NCBI GenBank assembly: GCA_900550595.1
Contig: URTB01000033.1
Span: 1-10,218 of the forward strand
Length of the DNA stretch: 10,218 nt
Origin: an uncultured Collinsella sp.
GTDB taxonomy: Bacteria > Actinomycetota > Coriobacteriia > Coriobacteriales > Coriobacteriaceae
Direction of reading: 5' to 3'
Shown here: piece by piece, positions 1 to 7,199 of the stretch
How positions within the stretch are numbered: position 1 is the stretch's first letter
Layout of the letters: every line of letters begins with the position of its first letter
The notes under the pieces: generated by a model
The model's database searches: none
Told to the model about the DNA's origin: nothing
What the model saw: only the letters and a program-made list of their open reading frames with translations
Position numbers and translations under genes: made by a program

Positions 1-755
1 TGGGTGCCACGGTCCATGCCATCAACACCGATTACTGCGGCACCGACATTAACGTCGAGTGCGGCTCCACTCATCTTGAGCCCCTGCGCGAGCTCGTGCT
101 GCGCACCCACGCCGACATCGGTCTGGCTCACGATGGCGACGCCGATCGCGTGCTGTTCGTGGATAGCGAGGGCAACGAAATCGATGGCGACTACATCCTG
201 GCCATCTGCGGCTCCGACTTGGCCGCTCGCGGCAAGCTCGCCAACTCCGAGATCGTCTCGACCGTTATGTGCAACCTAGGCTTCTCCATCGCCATGAAGG
301 AGCAGGGCTTCGAGATGGTCCAGACCGCCGTGGGCGACCGCTATGTTCTTGAGCGCATGCTCGAGGACGGTGCTGTCATCGGCGGCGAGCAGTCCGGCCA
401 CATCATCTTCCTGGAGCACAACACCACCGGCGACGGCTTGGTGACGGCCCTGCAGCTTCTGGCCGTGCTCAAGCGCACCGGCCGCACGCTCACCGACCTT
501 GCCGGCATCATGAAGAAGTACCCGCAGGTGCTCGTCAACGTGCATTCGGACAACAAGGCCGGCCTGGACGATTGCCAGCCCATCTGGGACGCCGTCGCTG
601 CCGCCGAGAAGGAGCTCAACGGTCGCGGCCGCGTCTTGGTGCGCCCGAGCGGTACCGAGCCGCTGGTTCGCGTTATGGCTGAGGCCGAGACGCTCGAGCT
701 GACCCAGCGCGTTGTCGACGACATCGTCGAGGTTGTCAAGCGCGAACTTCCCTAA
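1..755 (+). CDS. glmM: Phosphoglucosamine mutase GlmM, 3' part (N-terminus outside window)
   Basis: GlmM interconverts glucosamine-6-phosphate and glucosamine-1-phosphate in the cytoplasm, the step that leads to UDP-GlcNAc and peptidoglycan. The open frame enters at the window edge (first full codon at base 3) and gives 250 residues. Visible hallmarks of the alpha-D-phosphohexomutase family are the metal-binding loop DGDADR (visible residues 44-49), the sugar-binding loop GGEQSGH (127-133) and the C-terminal phosphate-binding RPSGTEP (214-220). Family members are about 445-450 residues long, so roughly 200 N-terminal residues, including the phosphoserine loop, lie upstream. An internal ATG at base 96 is not the start, because homologous sequence continues before it. 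GlmM is preferred over ManB/PGM because of the GEQSGHIIF and RPSGTEPLVRVMAEA-type signatures. The gene ends with TAA, 71 bases before the PTS gene, with no clear terminator between. Confidence 0.93.
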   Translation, partial: GATVHAINTDYCGTDINVECGSTHLEPLRELVLRTHADIGLAHDGDADRVLFVDSEGNEIDGDYILAICGSDLAARGKLANSEIVSTVMCNLGFSIAMKEQGFEMVQTAVGDRYVLERMLEDGAVIGGEQSGHIIFLEHNTTGDGLVTALQLLAVLKRTGRTLTDLAGIMKKYPQVLVNVHSDNKAGLDDCQPIWDAVAAAEKELNGRGRVLVRPSGTEPLVRVMAEAETLELTQRVVDDIVEVVKRELP

Positions 756-785
756 TGGTCAATATCGGGTGCCAAGTGGTAAACT
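756..785 (+). promoter_or_regulatory. Possible promoter for the PTS IIA gene
   Basis: A TGGTCA box (756-761) lies 18 bases before TAAACT (780-785), which is preceded by TGG to make an extended -10. Start of transcription would be near 792, about 35 bases before the ATG. This is a consensus match made by eye only; readthrough from glmM is equally possible. Confidence 0.3.
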
Positions 786-826
786 GTTAAGGCTATTTTG
801 ATTGATTGGTATGTCCGAGGGGGAGC

Positions 827-1324
827 ATGTTCACTAAAGTCCTGAGGTCTTTTGGTATGCGTGGTCGAGTCCTTACGCTGGATGCTCCCATCTCGGGCGA
901 CGTCATTCCGTTATCCGAGGTCAAAGACCAGACGTTTGCTACCGGCCTTTTGGGCCAGGGCGTGGCGATTCAGCCTACGGGTACACGTGTGATTGCTCCG
1001 GCTGACGCTAAGGTCGAGGCGATTTTTCCCACGGGTCATGCCGTTGCGCTCAACACGGTCGATGGTCTAGACGTGCTCATCCATGTTGGTTTGGACACCG
1101 TTCAGCTCGAGGGCAAACATTTTACTGTGTATGCGCAAGTGGGCGACATCGTCCATAAGGGCGATGTACTCATCGAGTTCGATCGCGAGGCAATTGCTGC
1201 CGAGGGCTACGATGTGACGGTTCCCATCTTGGTGTGTAACTCCGTTGAGTTCTCGAGCATCAAGGGTTCCGTTGGCGAGCATGTCGAGGAGATGGACCAG
1301 CTTATCGTCGCGCGTGAGCGCTAG
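827..1324 (+). CDS. crr: Stand-alone PTS glucose-type EIIA protein (Crr-like)
   Basis: This cytoplasmic phosphocarrier would take phosphate from HPr and pass it to a sugar-specific EIIB; in many bacteria it also signals carbon status. The 165-residue protein matches the EIIA-Glc family over its whole length: PISG near residue 21, the IFPTGHA segment, and LIHVGLDTV. His86 aligns with the phosphorylated His90 of E. coli EIIA-Glc and His71 with its partner His75, so both active-site histidines are present. The ATG at 827 is chosen because GAGGGGGAG lies just before it and the family similarity begins close to it; an in-frame TTG at 806 would add seven unsupported residues. No EIIB or EIIC domain is fused, so it must serve a permease encoded elsewhere. 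The gene follows glmM by 71 bases and precedes nagB, which fits a role in amino-sugar or hexose uptake, but the substrate cannot be read from the sequence. Confidence 0.92.
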   Translation: MFTKVLRSFGMRGRVLTLDAPISGDVIPLSEVKDQTFATGLLGQGVAIQPTGTRVIAPADAKVEAIFPTGHAVALNTVDGLDVLIHVGLDTVQLEGKHFTVYAQVGDIVHKGDVLIEFDREAIAAEGYDVTVPILVCNSVEFSSIKGSVGEHVEEMDQLIVARER

Positions 1325-1596
1325 TCGCTCCGCTTGGCCTTTAGCCTACAATTCAAACACGTTTACGGAGGGCGCCCTTGAAAGAGGGCGCCCTCCGTGG
1401 CAAGATGGGAAACGTCCGAGGCTAAACAGCTTTGGGTCACCGTGGACGGGCAGGGGCCTCGACGCGGTTAGACACGAGACACATATATTACGCGACCTCG
1501 CCCTGGTGGCCGCACACGTTGGTTGCGGCCGACGCGGGCCGCGGGCAAGTGCTTGTAAGGGGAGCCTTGCCTCTCTTGTACGAGAAAGGACGCGTA
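1325..1596 (+). promoter_or_regulatory. Structured gap/leader upstream of nagB
   Basis: These 272 bases hold no credible gene. There is a perfect 14-bp stem at 1365-1378/1385-1398 with a six-base loop. It is enclosed by ACGTTT/AAACGT (1359-1364/1410-1415) and TTTAGCCT/AGGCTAAA (1340-1347/1419-1426), giving a nested hairpin without a U-tract. A good -10 (TACAAT, 1347-1352) overlaps its outer arm but lacks a convincing -35. Further on, GCGGCC (1525-1530) can pair with GGCCGC either before it (1508-1513) or after it (1537-1542), so two hairpins compete. The nagB ribosome site GAAAGGA is at 1584-1590. The region may be a regulated leader, or the first hairpin may end the PTS transcript without a U-tract. 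I do not recognise a known riboswitch. Confidence 0.5.
1365..1398 (+). repeat. Perfect 14-bp inverted repeat (hairpin) after the PTS IIA gene
   Basis: The arms at 1365-1378 and 1385-1398 are exact complements rich in G and C, with a six-base loop. The run after the stem is purine-rich, so it is not a classical Rho-independent terminator on either strand. It starts 41 bases after the stop of the IIA gene. Confidence 0.85.
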
Positions 1597-2325
1597 ATGA
1601 AAATCATTAAAGCTAAAGACTACGAGGATATGAGCCGCAAGGCCGCTAATATCATCTCGGCTCAGGTTATCCTCAAGCCCGATTGCGTGTTGGGTCTTGC
1701 CACCGGCTCCACCCCGATTGGCGCTTACAAACAGCTCGCTGCTTGGTACGAGAAGGGCGACATTGACTTTGCCGAGGTCAGCACCTATAACCTGGACGAG
1801 TATCGTGGTCTTTCGCACGACGATCCCCAGAGCTATCACTACTTTATGCGCGAGAACTTCTTCGATCACATCAATATCGATCTGAACAACACGCACGTGC
1901 CCGATGGCTCCAACCCCGATGCCGCCGCTGCCTGCTCCGAGTACGACAAGATCGTCGCTGCCGCCGGTTACCCGGATCTGCAGCTGCTCGGCATTGGCAA
2001 CAACGGTCACATCGGCTTTAACGAGCCCGATGACCACTTCTCCAAGGGCACGCACTGCGTCGACCTCACCGAGAGCACCATTCAGGCCAACAGCCGCCTG
2101 TTCGACAGCATCGATGACGTGCCCCGTCAGGCTTACACCATGGGCACCCAGACCATCATGTATGCCCGCATGATCCTGGTTGTCGCCAACGGCGAGGCCA
2201 AGGCTCAGGCCGTGCACGATATGTGCTATGGTCCGGTTACGCCCAAATGCCCGGCTTCGATCCTGCAGCTGCACACCAACTGCGTTGTCGTTGCTGACGA
2301 GGCCGCTCTTTCGCTCTGCGAGTAA
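1597..2325 (+). CDS. nagB: Glucosamine-6-phosphate deaminase NagB
   Basis: NagB converts glucosamine-6-phosphate to fructose-6-phosphate and ammonia, feeding amino sugars into glycolysis. The product has 242 residues, the length of the short Bacillus-type enzyme rather than the 266-residue allosteric E. coli enzyme. Family motifs are LGLATGSTPIGAY (32-44), TYNLDEYRGL (63-72) with the catalytic Asp67, and GIGNNGHIGFNEP (132-144) with His138 and Glu143. Position 136 is Asn where E. coli has Asp141; as I recall the Bacillus subtilis protein also has Asn here, so this is a clade feature and not a defect. The ATG at 1597 is chosen because GAAAGGA sits six bases before it and the protein start matches the family; the frame is open further upstream but not family-like. 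It is followed by a terminator and preceded by a structured leader. Confidence 0.96.
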   Translation: MKIIKAKDYEDMSRKAANIISAQVILKPDCVLGLATGSTPIGAYKQLAAWYEKGDIDFAEVSTYNLDEYRGLSHDDPQSYHYFMRENFFDHINIDLNNTHVPDGSNPDAAAACSEYDKIVAAAGYPDLQLLGIGNNGHIGFNEPDDHFSKGTHCVDLTESTIQANSRLFDSIDDVPRQAYTMGTQTIMYARMILVVANGEAKAQAVHDMCYGPVTPKCPASILQLHTNCVVVADEAALSLCE

Positions 2326-2354
2326 CGCGATCAAGCGATCTTACATAGTTTCTC

Positions 2355-2384
2355 AAAAGGCCCTCGCTTTGCGGGGGCCTTTTT
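2355..2384 (+). terminator. Rho-independent terminator of nagB
   Basis: Arms 2355-2367 and 2371-2383 form a 13-bp stem with one G-U pair and a three-base loop, ending in a run of five T. It lies 30 bases after the nagB stop. It insulates nagB from the regulator gene. Confidence 0.9.
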
Positions 2385-2775
2385 AGTGGGCATACGCCGT
2401 GGCGTATACATGACGGAAACCTTGCCGCGTGCTTGACTGGAGGGTTTTAAATTTTTGTGATTCATTCTATAGCAGATTCTATGCACATTTGCCACCATAG
2501 AGTCGCAGGCGGTAGCGAGGAGTAGGCGAGTTGCGCAACTCAAATAAAAATAGCCGACTGCGCTACACTGCAAATGGGATGGGACATGCTGGCAAGCGCA
2601 TTGACCTGCGCAAAGACCTATTGGTCGGGGGATAAGTTACCATCGGGCCTCGCTGTACAAAAACTTGCCAAACACGTACCGGCAGACAATTAAAAACTCT
2701 AAGTCGCGCTATTCATGGGGCGGCTCATATGGTCCTGCAGCTACGGTGTCCATATGGTCGAGTTGAGGAGCAAGC
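2385..2775 (+). promoter_or_regulatory. Gene-less region upstream of the large regulator
   Basis: This stretch holds several dyads but no strong gene. They are: ATACGCC/GGCGTAT (2392-2398/2401-2407); the perfect 14-base palindrome GAGTTGCGCAACTC (2528-2541); an outer stem TGGCAAG/CTTGCCA (2590-2596/2664-2670) enclosing small hairpins at 2596-2611 and 2615-2626; and two direct copies of CATATGGTC (2726-2734 and 2751-2759) spaced 25 bases start to start. A clear ribosome site GAGGAG (2765-2770) precedes the ATG at 2776. Several -35-like boxes (TTGACT at 2433, TTGACC at 2601, TTGCCA at 2665) lack a good -10 at proper distance, so no promoter is called. A 39-codon open frame (2574-2693) has no ribosome site. 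Confidence 0.5.
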
Positions 2776-5772
2776 ATGGTAAACGATCTGGGCAATACGG
2801 ACGACCTCGAGTTGATGCCGACGGGCGGCGGCTATATGGTGCGGCGCGATCGCTTGATGAACGAGCTCATCGTTAAAGGGCGCAAGGCGGGAATTGTTTT
2901 GCTCTACGCGCCCGATGGGTTTGGCAAGACGTCGGTGTTGCTGCAATACGTGCAGGAGGTTAAATCGGACCCCACGCGAGGGCCGGTTCGGATTATCGAG
3001 GCCGACCGCGCGATTGGACGCGAGCTCTTTATGCAGCTCGAGGTTGTCGCCGATGAGCTTAAGGACAAACCTCATTCGCTCGTTGCGATCGATAACGTGC
3101 CCAATCTCGAGCTGCACGAAACCGAGGACCTCATCGATCGAATCCGCAGCTTACGTGCTACGGGGACGGGGGTCTTTATTGCCTGCCGACCCTCCAACCG
3201 ATTGCTTATCCACGGGCTGGGCGATTCTGTAAAAGTCAATGCGCAGATGCTCAAGGTGCACGCCTATGAGTATTCGTCATGGGCCACGGCGTTCTCTATC
3301 AGCACATCGCTCGATTTTTATCGGCTCACGCAAGGTGTGCCAGAGCTGGTATCTGCCTTGCAGACGGGGATGTATGGACAGGGCGATGTTACCGGGTTGC
3401 TCGAGAACGAAATCGTCAACGTGTACGGTGCGGCGCTGGCCGATCTCGCATCGCTCGAGAACAACCTGTTGTTTACCGTTGCCTGCTTGATGGTATTGAT
3501 GGGCGAGGGCCGCATTGCGGAGCTAGAGGCGTGCGGTGTGAGGCTTTCGATGGTCGACCAGTCTATCTTTGTGCGCGATTATCCGATTTTTGGCGTGGAT
3601 CCGTCTGATCGCACCTTTAGGTGTTTGGGCGCTAAGGACAACGCGCGCCTGAGGCTGCGAAAGCTTGTTGCCGAGATCCGTCCCGAACTAGTATCGCGGG
3701 CTGCTCGCATTTTGATAAAGGCGGCCCGATGCGATTTGGCCATGGACCTGGCCGATGCGTTCTTGGACCGCCGTGTGGTGTTGGAGCTTGCCGGGCAGTA
3801 TGGGGCCGATCTTGCCCTGACCGGGCATGGAGGGGACATTTGCCGTGCAGCATCGGCGATGATCAATGCGGAAAAGCAGGAGCAAGAGCCGACAGCCGCC
3901 GAGGCACTCGGCGTGTATCTGGCGGCTGTCAGCGTGTGCAATACAAAGCTCGCAAGGTATATGGCGTCCGTTATCGAACGTGCGGGTGACCAGGCGGCCC
4001 GCGAGGTCGACCCCGCTACCTGGAAAATAGCCCAGGCGCTTACCATCGCCTTTTACGGCGACAATGACCTGGGGCTTCCCGCCAACCCTGTTGTGCAAGA
4101 ACAGACATCCTGCGAGGTGCTCGACATGCTGTCCGCGCATATCGAGGTCAAGCGCCACCTAACCGAGCGAGCGGAAGACGGCAATGTTCTCGCGAAGCTC
4201 AAGGCGTGCAAAGCTTATGATTGCGAGCTCGACATCGCGGGGATTCTCATACAGGCCGACCATATGCTGGTGGAGCTGTTCGACGGCTCGTTTGCTAAAC
4301 CCGACGAGCGCGATGACAAGATGGCGCAGATACTCGAGGCGCTCGATATCCGCGGGCTTAAGGCGCCATCCATTTGGCTGCGTATGGTGCTCGCGGCACG
4401 GCGCCTGCTCGCGGGCTTGCCCGTGACCGACGATGCGGCGTTTGGCGAGCTCGACCGCTTTGCGGTGCGTGTTCGTGACAATCAAATTCAGCTGTTTGGG
4501 TTATTGCTGGAGGGTTGGCAATCGCTGGCGGAGGGGCGGCCGGTCAACGCGAAGTTCCGCGCGGTTCAGGTGCTCAAGCTCGCCGACGAATCGATTGCGT
4601 ACATGCGCGAAAACGCGTTGCTGCTGGAGCGCGTGGCGTACCTGCGCAATACGTCGCTGGTATCGGTTCGCGAAGAGGCGGAGCTGCTCGACATTAGCAA
4701 GACGCAGGTCGGTGGCTCAGAAGCCTGGATCGTGGCGCTGCACCTGGCCGCTGCGGGCCGCGATAGCGATCTTGCCGCCTGGATGTCTATGAATCGCTCG
4801 GGGATTTTAGACCCATCGTATCGGCTATTTGCGCGTCTTGCGATGCACTGTCTGGGCGAGCCTGCCGTCAGGATTCGCAAGAAGCTTCCGGTGCGTGAGC
4901 TGTCGCGGTATTCACTACGCGATGATTTTGAGGGCGAAAGCGAGCACCTGTTCCAGGCGGGCGAGGTTGAGGCTGTCGATACGATCGGCCATATTGAGAT
5001 GCGCATGTTTGGCACATTTCGCGCCGAGCGCGACGGCTTTCCCATCACGGATAAGATGTGGCGTCGCAAAAAGGCGGCAACACTTGCCGAGCGGCTCGCG
5101 TTGGGCATGGATGCCATGGTCGACCGCGAGACAATCGCCATGGAGTTGTGGCCCCATGCCGAGTTTAGCGCCGCGCGCAACAATCTGTATTCGACGGTAT
5201 CGCGCTTGCGCTCGGCTTTGGGTCCAACGCCGGATGGCAAGTCGTGCGTGCTCATCCAAAACGAGTGCATAGGGCTCAACGGCGACTACGTTAAGACCGA
5301 TGTAAGGCTCTTTGACCAGCTGAGCCGCGAGATCCTGGGAAACCGTATGGGCGCGAGAGGCCCTCACCTGGTTGAGCTTTGTCTTAAGGTTGAGCAGCTC
5401 TACGCGGGGCCGCTGTATGTTCCCACCGGTTGCAATCCCACGTTTTTTACGCGCATGCGCCACATTATGCAATCCAAGTACATCGACTGCATGATTAGGG
5501 GAGCGAATGCCGCTCTCGAGGAAAATGACCTGCAATCGGCAATTTGGCTCGTTGAATCGGGGCTTCGCCAAGAGACTGCGCGCGAGGACATGGTTCGCTG
5601 TGCCATGCGCGTTTACGGTGCGGCGGGACGACGCCGCGATGTTGTCGAGCTATACAGCGGCCACATGCACCACCTGCGAGAGCAGGTTCAAGGCGTGCCC
5701 GAGCCCGAGACAAGGCGCCTGTATGAGCGCCTGGTCGAAGGCAGGCTCAAGCGCGTGCTTGTCGAGCGATAA
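2776..5772 (+). CDS. Large MalT-like NTPase / SARP-BTAD transcriptional regulator
   Basis: Predicted 998-residue cytoplasmic DNA-binding regulator with a nucleotide-driven switch. The N-terminus resembles STAND ATPases of the MalT/LAL type: an RRDRL segment (23-27), Walker A APDGFGKT (45-52) and a Walker B-like SLVAIDN (101-107, Asp106). A long helical middle (about 200-720) has no motif I can name and may be TPR-like. From about residue 740 a winged helix of the SARP/OmpR type follows, with RETIAMELWP (784-793) and RNNLYSTVSRLRSALG (801-816). A bacterial transcriptional activator domain then runs from about 840 to 985. Classical SARPs such as AfsR carry the winged helix and BTAD first and the ATPase after; here the order is reversed. 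The start is fixed by GAGGAG five bases before the ATG. It is likely a single-gene unit. Its signal and targets cannot be read from the sequence, and nearness to nagB alone is weak evidence that it controls amino-sugar genes. Confidence 0.85.
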   Translation: MVNDLGNTDDLELMPTGGGYMVRRDRLMNELIVKGRKAGIVLLYAPDGFGKTSVLLQYVQEVKSDPTRGPVRIIEADRAIGRELFMQLEVVADELKDKPHSLVAIDNVPNLELHETEDLIDRIRSLRATGTGVFIACRPSNRLLIHGLGDSVKVNAQMLKVHAYEYSSWATAFSISTSLDFYRLTQGVPELVSALQTGMYGQGDVTGLLENEIVNVYGAALADLASLENNLLFTVACLMVLMGEGRIAELEACGVRLSMVDQSIFVRDYPIFGVDPSDRTFRCLGAKDNARLRLRKLVAEIRPELVSRAARILIKAARCDLAMDLADAFLDRRVVLELAGQYGADLALTGHGGDICRAASAMINAEKQEQEPTAAEALGVYLAAVSVCNTKLARYMASVIERAGDQAAREVDPATWKIAQALTIAFYGDNDLGLPANPVVQEQTSCEVLDMLSAHIEVKRHLTERAEDGNVLAKLKACKAYDCELDIAGILIQADHMLVELFDGSFAKPDERDDKMAQILEALDIRGLKAPSIWLRMVLAARRLLAGLPVTDDAAFGELDRFAVRVRDNQIQLFGLLLEGWQSLAEGRPVNAKFRAVQVLKLADESIAYMRENALLLERVAYLRNTSLVSVREEAELLDISKTQVGGSEAWIVALHLAAAGRDSDLAAWMSMNRSGILDPSYRLFARLAMHCLGEPAVRIRKKLPVRELSRYSLRDDFEGESEHLFQAGEVEAVDTIGHIEMRMFGTFRAERDGFPITDKMWRRKKAATLAERLALGMDAMVDRETIAMELWPHAEFSAARNNLYSTVSRLRSALGPTPDGKSCVLIQNECIGLNGDYVKTDVRLFDQLSREILGNRMGARGPHLVELCLKVEQLYAGPLYVPTGCNPTFFTRMRHIMQSKYIDCMIRGANAALEENDLQSAIWLVESGLRQETAREDMVRCAMRVYGAAGRRRDVVELYSGHMHHLREQVQGVPEPETRRLYERLVEGRLKRVLVER

Positions 5773-5803
5773 AAAACGGGCGCCCGAATCACTCGGACGC
5801 CCG
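5771..5803 (-). terminator. Rho-independent terminator of the yhbY unit (- strand)
   Basis: CGGGCG (5777-5782) pairs with CGCCCG (5798-5803); after one mismatch four more pairs follow. Read on the - strand the stem is followed by six T (5776-5771). It starts 28 bases after the yhbY stop and its T-run overlaps the stop codon of the convergent regulator gene, for which the same hairpin has no U-tract. Confidence 0.8.
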
Positions 5804-5830
5804 CAGGCTACTCGGTATGGCCAGTCGGTT

Positions 5831-6130
5831 TTAGACGAGCTTGATCTTCTCGATATCCTTGCGCGAGGACTCGCGATACAGCGAGAACTTGCGGCCGATA
5901 ACCTGAACGACGTCGGCGTGGCAGCGCTCGGCGAGCTCCTCGGCGGCCTCGCGGGCAGAAAGGCTGGAGCCGTCCAGCACGGAGCACTTAACGAGCTCGT
6001 GCTTCTCCAGGTAGGCGACCGTCTGCTCGACGGTGCCCTCGTTGACATCGGACTTACCGATGATGATGGCGGGGTTGAGGTGATGGGCCATGCTGCGAAG
6101 CTGCTTGACCTGGGCTCCTGTCAGTGCCAT
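5831..6130 (-). CDS. yhbY: YhbY/CRM-domain ribosome-associated RNA-binding protein
   Basis: This is a 99-residue single CRM-domain protein of the YhbY/YqeI family, which associates with pre-50S ribosomal subunits. Nearly the whole length is the domain: LTGAQVKQLRSMAHHLNP at the N-terminus, HELVKCSV near residues 44-51, and VVQVIGRKFSLYRES near the C-terminus. In E. coli and Bacillus homologues the RNA-contacting loop reads GxxG (GSNG, GKGG); here it reads GKSD (25-28), so the second glycine is replaced by Asp28. The ATG at 6130 has only a weak ribosome site (AAGCGAG), and the 181-base gap to the upstream methyltransferase gene contains overlapping GC-rich dyads at 6152-6171. It is last on its strand before a good terminator, so it may be co-transcribed with the methyltransferase or have its own promoter, which I could not identify. 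Confidence 0.92.
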   Translation of the reverse strand: MALTGAQVKQLRSMAHHLNPAIIIGKSDVNEGTVEQTVAYLEKHELVKCSVLDGSSLSAREAAEELAERCHADVVQVIGRKFSLYRESSRKDIEKIKLV

Positions 6131-6311
6131 GGGTTCTCGCTTTCTATGTATGGGGCGCCCCGCAATGGGGCCTTAATCTACGTGAGCTGTCCCACGATAG
6201 CGCAGGAACGGCGTGGTGTGGAGCGCGTTTGCCCAGTTCGCAAAGAATGCGGATGCCGGGCGGGAGAACAGCGCGGGTTACAGGCGGACGTGTACGGCGG
6301 CCGAAAGCGGT

Positions 6312-7199
6312 CTATGGACGGCCCGAAGAGACCGGCTCCCATGCAATAAACGCCCAACGGACCTTGCGGACGTGGTCGAGCATGTAACGCCCCTGCGGCA
6401 CGCCCTTGGACCCTGGCTCGCCGGCATGGGGATTCTCAATCATATGCTGAGCGACGTAGTCGCGTAGTCGGTCAATCTTATCCTCGTTACCGTGCTCGAG
6501 CATGCGGGAGAAGTCCGCCACGCCTGCCTCAAGGCTATCGAAGGTATCGCGACGAGGCGATTCAAAGTACGTAACCTGCGGCAGGGCACCCATCTGAATG
6601 AGGATGTTAAAGGCATATACAAAGCCATTACTGCAGGTAACCGAGGCACCGATGGCGTTCATCAGGTGCAGGTCATAGCGCGGGCTGGAGTTGGCGACCA
6701 TCGTGACAGCACAACGCCGACGAGCCGTTCGATCAAGCTTGGCAAGCGCGCCTTTTAGGTTGGTCGTGGTGACAGAGCGACTGGCAAAGGCAACATCTAC
6801 CGCCTTCGCGACCGGTCCAACCAAATCCCAGTCATCATCCCAAGCAAGCTCAAGCGGTGTAATGCGATCCTCGAGCCCATAGTACTCAATGCCAGCATCA
6901 AGCGTGCCCAACATGGCAGGGGAAAAGTCAGCAGCAATCACAGGATGCCCGTCTTGCGCAAGCGGAATAGCAATCGACCCAGCCCCACACCCCATATCGA
7001 GCACGGATTCACCAGGCTTTAACGCCAACAGCTTCATAAAGTCCCGGGCATACGGAGCAGTCTCAAGCGGCCGAAAATGCCGAGCCCGCTTATCCCACTC
7101 AAAAGAGTCATCAGCTCGCCGCCGATCAGCTTGCAGACGCATCCACTCCTGGTTCCAATCTGTGGAAAGCAGCTCAGAACGATTCTCCCCATCAACCAC
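6312..7199 (-). CDS. Class I SAM-dependent methyltransferase, substrate unknown
   Basis: Predicted cytoplasmic methyltransferase of 295 residues with a Rossmann-type SAM fold. Motif I is VLDMGCGAGSIAIPL (66-80), and the acidic residue at the end of the second strand is Asp91 in AADFS. An N-terminal helical stretch rich in Trp, Arg and Asp (about 14-50) precedes the fold, and about 100 residues after it contain no motif I can assign. The start chosen is GTG at 7199, because a perfect AGGAGG (7207-7212) lies seven bases before it. The frame stays open to an ATG at 7259, but that ATG has no ribosome site and the extra codons run across an intrinsic terminator hairpin, giving a false hydrophobic segment. 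The substrate is not evident; neither flanking gene suggests one. The terminator in its leader hints at control of transcription elongation. Confidence 0.82.
   Translation of the reverse strand: MVDGENRSELLSTDWNQEWMRLQADRRRADDSFEWDKRARHFRPLETAPYARDFMKLLALKPGESVLDMGCGAGSIAIPLAQDGHPVIAADFSPAMLGTLDAGIEYYGLEDRITPLELAWDDDWDLVGPVAKAVDVAFASRSVTTTNLKGALAKLDRTARRRCAVTMVANSSPRYDLHLMNAIGASVTCSNGFVYAFNILIQMGALPQVTYFESPRRDTFDSLEAGVADFSRMLEHGNEDKIDRLRDYVAQHMIENPHAGEPGSKGVPQGRYMLDHVRKVRWAFIAWEPVSSGRP

Noticed and set aside
1325..1596. glmS-type ribozyme in front of nagB
   Set aside because: The conserved core of the ribozyme is not recognisable, and the gene is nagB, not glmS.
1468..2334. A 288-codon open frame on the - strand opposite nagB
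   Set aside because: Antisense shadow of a fully conserved nagB; no ribosome site or family motif.
2590..2670. tRNA-like layout with a seven-pair outer stem
   Set aside because: No T-loop sequence and no five-pair anticodon stem with a seven-base loop.
2574..2693. 39-codon open frame in the gap before the regulator
   Set aside because: No ribosome site, no recognisable product; kept only as an alternative reading of a possible structured RNA.
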